Shown: positions 19,119 to 26,569 of the stretch, one piece after another
Layout of the letters: each line of letters begins with the position of its first letter
Position numbering within the stretch: position 1 is the first letter of the stretch
From: a bacterium
GTDB lineage: Bacteria; Pseudomonadota; Alphaproteobacteria; Caulobacterales; Hyphomonadaceae
DNA length: 64,000 bases
Reading direction: 5' to 3'
Assembly: GCA_016125045.1 (NCBI GenBank)
Contig: WGML01000006.1
Coordinates: forward strand, 310,001-374,000
Made by a program: the position numbers and the translations under genes
Notes under the pieces: generated by a model
Seen by the model: only the letters and a program-made list of their open reading frames with translations
What the model was told of the DNA's origin: nothing
The model's database searches: none

Positions 19119-19541
19119 ATGGCGTACTGGCTGGTGAAGTCCGAACCGCACGTGTTTTCATGGGATGATCAGGTGAAGGCGGGACCGGCGGGCGAACCCT
19201 GGACCGGCGTGCGCAATCATCAGGCCAAACTCTATCTCATGGCGATGAAGCGCGGTGACCGCGCGTTCTATTACCATTCCAACGCCGACAAGGCGGTGGT
19301 GGGCGTGGTGGAGGTGGTGCGCGAGGCCTATCCCGATCCTACGGCGGATGAAGGCTCGCCCTGGGTTTGCGTCGACGTCGCCGCCGTGGCGCCGCTGAAG
19401 GCGCCGGTGACCCTCGCCGCCGCGAAGGCGGACAAGGCGCTCGCCGAGATGGTGCTCGTGAAGAATTCGCGCCTGTCGGTGCAGCCGGTGACGGCCGCCG
19501 AGTGGAAGCACGTCTGCAAGCTCGGGAGCGTCAAAGCGTAG
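19119..19541 (+). CDS. EVE domain protein
   Basis: A 140-residue protein that is a single EVE (PUA-like) domain. It opens with MAYWLVKSEPHVFSWDDQ and includes WTGVRNHQAKLYLMAMKRGDRAFYYHSN, both diagnostic. An aromatic cage in this fold binds modified bases in DNA or RNA; bacterial stand-alone members are housekeeping proteins of unclear role. The length is normal. A good ribosome-binding site (caggagac) precedes the ATG at 19119. It sits immediately before the AT-rich effector-like gene on the same strand, with 132 bases between. Confidence 0.9.
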   Translation: MAYWLVKSEPHVFSWDDQVKAGPAGEPWTGVRNHQAKLYLMAMKRGDRAFYYHSNADKAVVGVVEVVREAYPDPTADEGSPWVCVDVAAVAPLKAPVTLAAAKADKALAEMVLVKNSRLSVQPVTAAEWKHVCKLGSVKA

Positions 19542-19673
19542 CTTGCTGAACACGCTTCAGCTCCCCGGCGTCGCACGGCATTCAAACCGTATGGCGAGCC
19601 AGGAACAGTGGCGCGCTACCCACAGGCACGATAAAGAGATCACAGCCAAGCATCGTCGAACGGGGGTCGCGCA

Positions 19674-21332
19674 ATGAAGTCCTGCTTTGTGATAATGCCC
19701 ATAAAGCAAAAACAAGAAGAGTTCCAGCATTTCTTGTCAATATATAAGCTTTTTTACAAGGAGCCGGTTGAATCTTGTGGTTACCATGTACAACGCGGCG
19801 ATGATTTATCTGACGCTGGATCAATAACAAAAGATATTGTTACCGCGATTGCTCAATCAGATCTCGTGATAGCGGACCTCACCGACCTCAACCCGAACGT
19901 ATTCTACGAACTCGGGGTACGGCACACCCTACGTCGTTATGGGACGATTTTGACTCTGGACGAAGAGCGTTCGCCACACATTCCGTTCAATTTAGCAAAT
20001 CATCGCGTGAAAAAATATCGCTCCGAACTCGCGTATCTCAGCCGGTTCAGAGAGGAACTCATTCGTGCTGTGAACGCCATCCAACAAGGTGCGCACGAAG
20101 GCGCCGACAATCCGGTCCACGAATTTCTCCCGCGACTGCCGATCGATATGGTGCAAGCCCAGCTTGCCCCGGAGGACTCGCTTGTCACCGACAACGCCAA
20201 ACTTAGTGCGCAGCTGCGGCTCTACGAAGCGCGCTTCGGGCAATTGACCGCTCTGGCAAAGTCCGAAGAAACGCCAGAAATGCTGTTCGAAGCAATGGAG
20301 AAAGACATCAAGGAAGGGCGCCACGGCGCCAAGGTGTTTGAAGACATCACAGCGGCGTTCACATCAAAGGACGTGGGCGAATTCGTTACCGCCACACGCA
20401 AGCTGATGTATGTGAGCCGCTTTCCTCCAACCGTGAATCAGATTCTCGAAATCAGCCGAATGGCGAGCGTCCGCGACCTGGCACCCGTCTCCCGGGTCGT
20501 CATCGATATCGGATTGCGGTTCTTCCCCTCAAACGAAAAGCTTCTAGTCGCGCGGTTCGCATCCGGACTCCAATCTCAAGACCAGCAGGCTCGGCTACAG
20601 GCGATCGAAGATGCGAGTGAGTATGTCGGCCTCGTCTTTGAGGGTGAATCCTGGCGAGCAACGTCCGACTTCGCTGATCTCCCGCAGCTAAAAAAGCAGA
20701 TCTTGTACTATTTGTTGGACGCCTTGCGCGCTGAGCGGCGTTTCACGGATGCACTGAAGCTTACCAAACTGATGTACGCGTCAATGCCGCACTCCTCTCA
20801 GGTGATGCGAAACTACGCAAGAGCGCTAGAAGATGTGAATGACATTGGCGCTGCGCTTCCTATGTTCAGGTCGTCCATCCTCGCAAAAGACGTGGACGAC
20901 ACAAGCGTCAGTTGGTACGCAGCTACTCTCAGTAACAATGCCCGGCATGTCGACGCGGTCGAGGGTTATTTACTTGCATGTGTAATGGATCCAAATGACG
21001 GTCATTATTTCGCAGCTGTTGCTCATTGCCTGACAATGACAATTAGTGCAGGAATGAGGCAATTGTCGCCCCCCCGAACGAGCCCTCTAGACATTTCAAA
21101 GCAACTTGTCCTTGAGTTCGTACGTGCCGCGTTGTCGTGCGAAAACGCAGCAGCGGCACAAGACCGGATCAGGACCGCCATCAGTCGTGCAGAACTCTCG
21201 CTTGAGGGCCTTGATCGATCACAAGGCCTTGGGCGCACCGCTCGCGAACAACTTGCACGGTCGAATTATGATACTTTCGCGAGCGGCCTGACCCGATCCG
21301 ACGTCACGCCTGAAGGTGAATCGACGCACTGA
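19674..21332 (+). CDS. Nucleoside-deoxyribosyltransferase-like domain fused to helical repeats; candidate immune effector
   Basis: A 552-residue protein. Residues 1-115 form a Rossmann-like domain with MKSCFVIMPI at the first strand, then ITKDIVTAIAQSDLVIADLTDLNPNVFYELGVRH. This spacing of a D-containing strand and an FYELG glutamate is that of the nucleoside 2-deoxyribosyltransferase/DRHyd superfamily, whose stand-alone members cleave nucleosides or NAD-like molecules. The remaining 430 residues are helical with TPR-like pairs (LRAERRFTDALKLTKLMYAS, MRNYARALEDVNDIGAALPMF). No membrane segment is seen. Base composition is clearly more AT-rich than the neighbours, especially the first 200 bases, suggesting transfer. 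A single-gene sensor-plus-effector defence protein is a plausible role, not shown. Confidence 0.65.
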   Translation: MKSCFVIMPIKQKQEEFQHFLSIYKLFYKEPVESCGYHVQRGDDLSDAGSITKDIVTAIAQSDLVIADLTDLNPNVFYELGVRHTLRRYGTILTLDEERSPHIPFNLANHRVKKYRSELAYLSRFREELIRAVNAIQQGAHEGADNPVHEFLPRLPIDMVQAQLAPEDSLVTDNAKLSAQLRLYEARFGQLTALAKSEETPEMLFEAMEKDIKEGRHGAKVFEDITAAFTSKDVGEFVTATRKLMYVSRFPPTVNQILEISRMASVRDLAPVSRVVIDIGLRFFPSNEKLLVARFASGLQSQDQQARLQAIEDASEYVGLVFEGESWRATSDFADLPQLKKQILYYLLDALRAERRFTDALKLTKLMYASMPHSSQVMRNYARALEDVNDIGAALPMFRSSILAKDVDDTSVSWYAATLSNNARHVDAVEGYLLACVMDPNDGHYFAAVAHCLTMTISAGMRQLSPPRTSPLDISKQLVLEFVRAALSCENAAAAQDRIRTAISRAELSLEGLDRSQGLGRTAREQLARSNYDTFASGLTRSDVTPEGESTH

Positions 21333-21382
21333 GCGAAGCTGCTCATCTACGGCTACTTAGGCCTCGTTTGACCGTTTCCTTC

Positions 21383-21418
21383 CGCGATCGTCGACTCCAA
21401 AGCATAGATACGATCGCG
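21383..21418. terminator. Inverted repeat between the candidate effector gene and leuA
   Basis: cgcgatcgt (21383-21391) and acgatcgcg (21410-21418) are perfect 9-base complements with an 18-base loop, directly abutting the leuA stop codon. There is no T tract, so it may be a weak bidirectional transcription end or an RNA-stabilising hairpin between two convergent genes. Confidence 0.35.
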
Positions 21419-22987
21419 TCAGCCGCCCGTCCGCTTGGCGCGGCGCACCTCCAGCCGGTTGAGCGCATGGACGTAGGCGCGCGCCGAGGCGACGAGCGTG
21501 TCCGGATCGGCCGCCTTGCCGCTCGCTACAAGCCCGCCCTCTGACAGTCGCACGAGCACGGTCGCCTGCGCGTCGGTGCCCTGCGTCACGGCCATCACCT
21601 GATAGAGTTCCAGCACGGCCTCGTGCGGGGCGAGCTTGCGGATCGCGTTGAACACGGCGTCCACCGGACCGTTGCCGGTCGCGAGCGCGGTCGATTCCAC
21701 GCCGGCGATGCTGAGCGTGAGTTCCGCCTCCTGCGGTCCCTCCGTTCCGGCGACCACCCGAAGGCGCTTCAGCGCCATGCGCTCCTCCGCCCCCGCCATC
21801 TGGTCGTCCACGAGGGCGATGATGTCGTCGTCGAACACGTGCTTCTTCTTGTCCGCGAGGTCCTTGAAGCGACGGAACGCGTCGTTCAGCGCTTCCTGAT
21901 CAAGCTCGTAGCCAAGCGCCTTCAGCTTGTCCCGGAACGCGTTGCGGCCTGAAAGCTTGCCCATGACAAGCGAGGTCGACGCGACCCCGACATCCTCGGG
22001 ATTCATGATCTCATAGGTCTGGGCGTTCTTCAGCATCCCGTCCTGATGGATGCCGCTTTCGTGCGCGAACGCGTTCTTGCCGACGATCGCCTTGTTGTAC
22101 TGCACTGGAAACCCGGTGATCTGGCTGACCATCCGCGAGGCGCGCGCGAGCTTGCTGGGGTCCACGCCGGTCTCGAACGGCAGGCTGTCGGCGCGAACGC
22201 GCAATCCCATCACGACTTCCTCGAGCGCGGCGTTTCCGGCGCGCTCACCGAGCCCGTTGATCGCGCACTCGATCTGACGCGCGCCGCCGATCACTCCGGC
22301 GAGCGAGTTGGCGACGGCGAGCCCCAGATCATTATGGCAATGGGTCGACCAGATGACCTTGTCGGCGTTCGGGATCGTCTCGATGAGCCGGCGGATCAGC
22401 GCGCCGTATTCGGCCGGATGGGAATAGCCGACCGTGTCCGGGATGTTGATCGTGCGCGCACCGGCGTTGATGGCGACGTCGATCGCCTTGCAGAGAAAGT
22501 CGAACTCGGTGCGGGTGGCGTCCTCCGGGCTCCATTCGACATCGTCGACGAGGTTGCGCGCGTGCGCGACCGAAGCGCCGATCGCTTCGAGCACGGCGTT
22601 CTCGCCCATGCGCAGCTTGTGTTTCATGTGCACGGGGCTGGTCGAGATGAAGGTGTGAATGCGTGGGCGACGCGCCGCACGAACCGCTTCGCCGCAGCGG
22701 TCGATGTCGGCGAGCCCGGCGCGCGCGAGGCCGCAGATCGTGACGTCCCGGGATTGGGCGGCGATGGCGCGCACGCATTCAAAATCGCCGTCGGACGCGG
22801 CCGGAAAACCCGCCTCGATGATATCGACGCGCATGTCTTCGAGGAGGGCTGCGAGTTCGATCTTCTCGGCGATCGTCATGGAGGCGCCGGGAGACTGCTC
22901 GCCGTCGCGCATGGTGGTGTCGAAGATGAGCACGCGGTCGCGCGCGCCGGCGGCGACGGAGGGGCTCGATCGGGTTTCGGAAGTCAT
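21419..22987 (-). CDS. leuA: 2-isopropylmalate synthase
   Basis: The start is set at 22987 (MTSETRSSPSVAAGARDRVLIFDTTMRDGEQSPG), giving 522 residues. The catalytic domain shows FDTTMRDGEQSPG and the metal-binding STHCHNDLGLAVANS. The C-terminal 120 residues are the regulatory domain that binds leucine (LYQVMAVTQGTDAQATVLVRL). LeuA condenses acetyl-CoA with 2-ketoisovalerate, the first committed step to leucine. It stands alone rather than in the ilv block but is preceded by its own leader peptide (see 23061-23144), so leucine supply probably controls it at both RNA and enzyme level. The much longer track ORF is only an open upstream frame. Confidence 0.96.
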   Translation of the reverse strand: MTSETRSSPSVAAGARDRVLIFDTTMRDGEQSPGASMTIAEKIELAALLEDMRVDIIEAGFPAASDGDFECVRAIAAQSRDVTICGLARAGLADIDRCGEAVRAARRPRIHTFISTSPVHMKHKLRMGENAVLEAIGASVAHARNLVDDVEWSPEDATRTEFDFLCKAIDVAINAGARTINIPDTVGYSHPAEYGALIRRLIETIPNADKVIWSTHCHNDLGLAVANSLAGVIGGARQIECAINGLGERAGNAALEEVVMGLRVRADSLPFETGVDPSKLARASRMVSQITGFPVQYNKAIVGKNAFAHESGIHQDGMLKNAQTYEIMNPEDVGVASTSLVMGKLSGRNAFRDKLKALGYELDQEALNDAFRRFKDLADKKKHVFDDDIIALVDDQMAGAEERMALKRLRVVAGTEGPQEAELTLSIAGVESTALATGNGPVDAVFNAIRKLAPHEAVLELYQVMAVTQGTDAQATVLVRLSEGGLVASGKAADPDTLVASARAYVHALNRLEVRRAKRTGG

Positions 22988-23032
22988 GGGGTTGCGTTCC
23001 TGGGTGCGTGGATCTTTTGTCCTGAAGGTCAT

Positions 23033-23094
23033 CCCCTGGACGCGCGACCTGCTCGTCAGGTCACGCCCGCGCCCAGGGGCTCCTAAGGAGCCCC
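23033..23094 (-). promoter_or_regulatory. Alternative RNA structures of the leuA leader (probable attenuator)
   Basis: On the minus strand, GGGGCTCC-TTA-GGAGCCCC (23076-23094) is a perfect 8-base-pair hairpin overlapping the CTC CTT leucine codons of the leader peptide. Its flank CCCCTGG can instead pair with CCAGGGG at 23033-23039, seven perfect pairs. A third stem, GACCTG-ACGAG-CAGGTC, begins at the leader stop codon. Mutually exclusive pairing that depends on ribosome position is the hallmark of attenuation. No T tract follows any of these stems, so control may be on translation or through Rho. Confidence 0.55.
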
Positions 23095-23144
23095 GCAAGT
23101 CCCAGCAGTCGCGCGGGCGAGCGGAATGACGCGGCGGTACGCAT
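23061..23144 (-). CDS. leuL: leuA leader peptide (27 residues, leucine-rich)
   Basis: Below the ORF-track size limit. The frame from the ATG at 23144 reads MRTAASFRSPARLLGLAGLL RSPWARA and stops at TGA 23061-23063. Five leucine codons occur within eight codons (CTG CTG GGA CTT GCG GGG CTC CTT). Stalling of a ribosome here under leucine shortage would change the RNA fold described at 23033-23094 and relieve repression of leuA, which begins 74 bases further on. There is no Shine-Dalgarno before the ATG, and a promoter is spaced so that transcription would start at the A of this ATG. Confidence 0.7.
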   Translation of the reverse strand: MRTAASFRSPARLLGLAGLLRSPWARA

Positions 23145-23150
23145 GCCGCT

Positions 23151-23179
23151 TGTATCCACGTCCTCGCCGGGAACGTCAA
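23151..23179 (-). promoter_or_regulatory. Probable sigma70-type promoter of leuL-leuA
   Basis: On the minus strand, TTGACG (23174-23179) and GATACA (23151-23156) are 17 bases apart. Seven bases after the -10 box lies the A of the leader ATG (23144). The leader peptide would therefore be translated from a leaderless mRNA. Confidence 0.6.
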
Positions 23180-23192
23180 GCGATGCGCGAGA

Positions 23193-23483
23193 CTAGCGGC
23201 CCATCGCGTCGACCGCGGCCTGGATGCGTTTCGCCGCTTCGCGCAGCTCCGCCTTGCGCGCCCTGGACATGTCGCGCCAGCGGGTTCCGGTGACGGCGTT
23301 GTCGAGCGCGTAGAGGAAGTTGGTCGTCGCCCGGCGGCCGAACGCAAATCGCAGACGGTGGTAGGCGGCTTCGGGCCCGAGCCGCATCAGGGCTTCCACG
23401 TCCTCGACGCCGGCTTCGACCAGCATCCGCGCAGATTCAGGGCCAAGGCTCGGCAGCGCCGCAAGCTCCTCAGCGCCCGCCAC
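23193..23483 (-). CDS. TfoX C-terminal-domain-like helix-hairpin-helix protein
   Basis: I place the start at a GTG at 23483 (VAGAEELAALPSLGPESA), preceded by ggagggg, giving 96 residues; the track ORF is longer because the frame is open inside the upstream gene. LPSLGPESARMLVEAGVEDVEALMRLGPEAAYHRLR is the helix-hairpin-helix repeat of the TfoX C-terminal domain (PF04994 type), usually the second half of competence regulator Sxy/TfoX but often stand-alone in alphaproteobacteria. Function unknown; DNA or protein binding is likely. It overlaps the end of the TVP38-like gene by 14 bases, so the two are co-translated. Confidence 0.7.
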   Translation of the reverse strand: MAGAEELAALPSLGPESARMLVEAGVEDVEALMRLGPEAAYHRLRFAFGRRATTNFLYALDNAVTGTRWRDMSRARKAELREAAKRIQAAVDAMGR

Positions 23484-24255
23484 CGGGGGACCCCTCCTGC
23501 ACGCCCGTCCCGGCCTGTTCCGCGGCCGGACCGTCCCGAACGGCCTTGCGGGCGGCGAGCGCGACGGTGATCCAGATGCCAACGACGGCGATGACCACGC
23601 CAAGCGCGAGGCCGACCCCGCCCCCCATCGCGGAGAGCGCGGACTGGCCCAGCAGCGCGACGATCAGCGTCTTTGGAATGACCCCGATGACGAGGCCGCC
23701 CATATAGCGCCAGAAACGGGCGTGGCTGACGCCGAACACCATGTTCACGACGATGAAGGGCGCCGTCGGCACGTTGCGGACGATCAGGCTCGCGAGGAAG
23801 TCATTGCGCCCGATGAAACGGGAGAGGCGGTTCACCGATCCGCCGCCATAGCGCCGGACGAAGTCGGCCCCGGCGAGCCGCCCGGTGTAGAAGGTCGCGG
23901 CTCCGGACACGATGGTGCCCGCCCAGGAATAGAGAAATCCATTCACCGGACCGAAGGCGACCACGCAGGCCGCGATGAGGATGAATTGCGGCGCAGCGAT
24001 GTAGGCGGACAGCGTGAAGACGGCGATCGTCGCCAACAGGCCGAGCGGGCTGTCGCGGAGGCTCTCGAGGAAGGGCTCGATGCTGTCCGACACGCCAAGG
24101 ACGCCGGTCTTGCCGAGCACGATCATCGCTCCGACGAGGCCGAACAGGATGAGCGTGACCCAGACCGTGCGCCAGGCGCGCGCGTCCATATTGTTCAGGA
24201 ATTCGGCCAGACGGTGCATGCGCACGGCTCTGCGCTCTCCCCGCGAAAGCGTCAA
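23470..24255 (-). CDS. TVP38/TMEM64 (VTT/DedA-like) membrane protein
   Basis: A 261-residue polytopic protein. The VTT core is visible in AYIAAPQFILIAACVVAFGPVNGFLYSWAGTIVSGAATFYTGRLAG, and in FLASLIVRNVPTAPFIVVNMVFGVSHARFWRYMGG, which carries the conserved R-x-x-P segment of this superfamily. Relatives flip lipids (undecaprenyl phosphate, phosphatidylethanolamine) across the inner membrane. The exact substrate of TVP38-type members is not settled. It is coupled to the TfoX-C-like gene downstream and lies just left of an SDR gene read in the same direction. Confidence 0.85.
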   Translation of the reverse strand: MTLSRGERRAVRMHRLAEFLNNMDARAWRTVWVTLILFGLVGAMIVLGKTGVLGVSDSIEPFLESLRDSPLGLLATIAVFTLSAYIAAPQFILIAACVVAFGPVNGFLYSWAGTIVSGAATFYTGRLAGADFVRRYGGGSVNRLSRFIGRNDFLASLIVRNVPTAPFIVVNMVFGVSHARFWRYMGGLVIGVIPKTLIVALLGQSALSAMGGGVGLALGVVIAVVGIWITVALAARKAVRDGPAAEQAGTGVQEGSPGGGR

Positions 24256-24291
24256 GAATGCGCGCGCAGGCCGGTTGCCGCTGGCGGCTGG

Positions 24292-25257
24292 TCAGGCGAA
24301 GGCGTCAACGCCGGTCGCCTCCACCGAGAGGGCCCAGAGTCGCACCGCGGCCTCCGCATCGACCGCGTGCGGATCGACGCCGGAATAGCGCGATGTCCCA
24401 TGAGGCGTGAGCACGGCGATGTCGCAATCCTCGCAATACACGCCGCCCTTGTCTGCAAGTTGCGGAGAGGTCGCGCACCAGGTCGCGGTGGCGGCGCCCT
24501 GCTCCGTCGTCTTGAACATCGGGTTGGGATTGCCATCGGCATCAATCCAGCCCGCGGCCATCATTTCCTCCTTGGGCAGGTGGCGCTGGAGAGGGGTGAG
24601 GATGCCGCCCGGATGGCACGCGAAGGCGCGCACGTTTCTGGACTTGCCGCGCCGGTCGAGTTCGACCGCAAAGAGCGCGTTCGCCGTTTTCGCCTGGCCG
24701 TAGGCTTTCCATTTGTCATAGGGGCGGGCCCGGAAGTGGACGTCCTCGAACACGATCGGCGAAAGCTTGTGGCCGGTGGAGGACACCGACACCACACGTG
24801 CGCCGCCCGCGGCCTCCAGCGCCGGCTGGAGCCTGCACGTCAGGGCGAAGTGGCCGAGATGGTTGGTGGCAAACTGGGATTCCCAGCCCGGCCCGATGCG
24901 GGTTTCCGGATTGGCCATCACCGCCGCGTTGTTGATCAGCATGTGAACCGGCCGACCCGAGGCGAGATAGTCCTTCGCGAATGCGGCTACGGACGGAAGA
25001 TCGCCGAGATCGAGCGCGGTCGTGGTGACGCGCGGGAGACCCGAAAGAGCCGCCTCGGCCAAACCGGGCCGGCGGGCCGGGACCAGCACATCCGCCCTGG
25101 CGGCGGCGAGCGCCCGCACGATTTCGAGCCCGAGACCCGAATACCCGCCGGTGACGATCGCTGTCTTTCCGGAGAGGTCGATCCCCGCAAGCACCTCGCT
25201 TGCCGTGGTCCGAAGGCCAAAGCCGGACTTGATGGGGGCCTGATCGGGGTTCGCCAT
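24292..25257 (-). CDS. Short-chain dehydrogenase/reductase (retinol dehydrogenase-like)
   Basis: The start is set at 25257 (MANPDQAPIKSGFG), giving 321 residues; the track frame extends upstream across the divergent gene. It has cofactor motif TGGYSGLG, NNAAVM, and the catalytic Ser in VSVSSTGH with Tyr-Lys in YGQAKTAN. The length and C-terminal VDPHAVDAEAAVRLWALSVE fit the SDR subgroup that includes retinol and protochlorophyllide reductase-like enzymes. The substrate cannot be told. It is divergent from the glycerophosphodiesterase gene across 178 bases. Confidence 0.9.
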   Translation of the reverse strand: MANPDQAPIKSGFGLRTTASEVLAGIDLSGKTAIVTGGYSGLGLEIVRALAAARADVLVPARRPGLAEAALSGLPRVTTTALDLGDLPSVAAFAKDYLASGRPVHMLINNAAVMANPETRIGPGWESQFATNHLGHFALTCRLQPALEAAGGARVVSVSSTGHKLSPIVFEDVHFRARPYDKWKAYGQAKTANALFAVELDRRGKSRNVRAFACHPGGILTPLQRHLPKEEMMAAGWIDADGNPNPMFKTTEQGAATATWCATSPQLADKGGVYCEDCDIAVLTPHGTSRYSGVDPHAVDAEAAVRLWALSVEATGVDAFA

Positions 25258-25435
25258 GGGCTGCTCCGGCGTCTGCGCGAGGATCGCGAGGAGCGTCGCA
25301 GACACGCCGGCGAGAGTCGAGGCCGGGGCCGCCGCTCTATCGACTGTCACGCGGGCGTCGCATAAGTCTGCTTCCTCGCAGACGAGACGGAGGCGACGTT
25401 CGCATCCGCCGCGCCACGACGAAGGACCCGCACCG

Positions 25436-26488
25436 ATGCGCCACACGATCGCGACCGCCCTCGCCCTTCCCCTCCTACTCGCGGCGTGCGGCCCCGCCGC
25501 GTCCCCGCCCTCGAGCGAGGGAACGGCGCAGAGCGCGGCGACCGAACCACCCGCCGGCCTCGCCGCGCGCTCCCCCATCGTGATCGCCCACCGCGGCGCG
25601 TCGGGCGAGCTGCCTGAGCACACGATCGCGGCGTATGAACGGGCGATCGATGAGGGCGCGGACTGCATCGAGCCGGATCTGGTCATGACCCGCGACGGGG
25701 TGCTGATTGCGCGGCACGACATCTATCTGTCGACGACGACGGACGTCGCGGGCCGGCCCGAGTTCGCGAGCCGCAAACGCGCCGCTCCCGATGAGGATCA
25801 CGCCGGCCGCGAGGACTGGTGGGCCGCCGACTTCACGCTCGCCGAGCTGAAGACGCTGAAGGCGCGCCAACCTTTCGAGGGTCGCTCCAAGGCGTTCGAC
25901 GGGCTGTATGAGATACCGACATTCGACGAGGTTCTGGCGCTCGCCCTGGCGCGGTCAACACCGGAGCGGGCGATCTGCGTCTATCCCGAGGCGAAGGCAC
26001 CCGGCTATCATGAGAGCGCAGGTCACGAAATGTCGGGTCCGATCCTCGCGGCGCTCGACCGGGCCGGGCTTAATCGCGCCGACGCTCCGGTGTTCATCCA
26101 GTCGTTCGAAACGCCGTTCACCCGGCTGATGAACTCGTTGACGGACGCACCGGTGGTGATGCTCGCCGGGACTCAGGAAGCACTCGACGACGCCATGAGC
26201 CGCGACGGCGCCCCCTTCTGGGATGGGATCGGCGTGACGCACGCGATGATCATCAACCCGGATGGCTCCCCCACGGGCCTCATCGCCGAAGCGCACGCCC
26301 GCGGCGAAAAGGTCCACACCTGGACCTATCGCGATGACGGCCCCCACCGCCCGGGCGAAACGTCCGAGACGGAAATCCTCGCGGCGCTGAAGGCTGGCGT
26401 CGACGGGTTCTTCACTGATTTCCCGGCGACCGGCGTGCGGGTTCGGGACGCGTTTGTAGAATCCGGTGGCCAAGGCGAAGGCCGATAA
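25436..26488 (+). CDS. glpQ: Glycerophosphodiester phosphodiesterase, lipoprotein
   Basis: The start is set at 25436 (MRHTIATALALPLLLAACGPAAS), giving 350 residues with a lipobox (LLAAC). The GDPD core is clear: VIAHRGASGELPEHTIAAYERAIDEGADCIEPDLVMTRDGVLIARHD supplies the metal-binding HRG, E and ExD residues and second His. EAKAPGYHE and VHTWTYRDDG are also typical of GlpQ. It hydrolyses glycerophosphodiesters to glycerol-3-phosphate plus alcohol in the periplasm, here anchored to a membrane. The next gene, a TonB receptor, follows after 81 bases on the same strand. Confidence 0.93.
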   Translation: MRHTIATALALPLLLAACGPAASPPSSEGTAQSAATEPPAGLAARSPIVIAHRGASGELPEHTIAAYERAIDEGADCIEPDLVMTRDGVLIARHDIYLSTTTDVAGRPEFASRKRAAPDEDHAGREDWWAADFTLAELKTLKARQPFEGRSKAFDGLYEIPTFDEVLALALARSTPERAICVYPEAKAPGYHESAGHEMSGPILAALDRAGLNRADAPVFIQSFETPFTRLMNSLTDAPVVMLAGTQEALDDAMSRDGAPFWDGIGVTHAMIINPDGSPTGLIAEAHARGEKVHTWTYRDDGPHRPGETSETEILAALKAGVDGFFTDFPATGVRVRDAFVESGGQGEGR

Positions 26489-26569
26489 GCTACGGCTTCC
26501 GAAACAAGAAGGACGAGCGCCGCCGCGGGCGATCCGCGGCGGACGAGCGCCGGTTCGGGGAGCTGAGGT

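Noticed and set aside
23722-25365. 547-residue plus-strand ORF
   Set aside because: Antisense of the TVP38-like and SDR genes. Its Arg/Gly/His-rich text has no domain.
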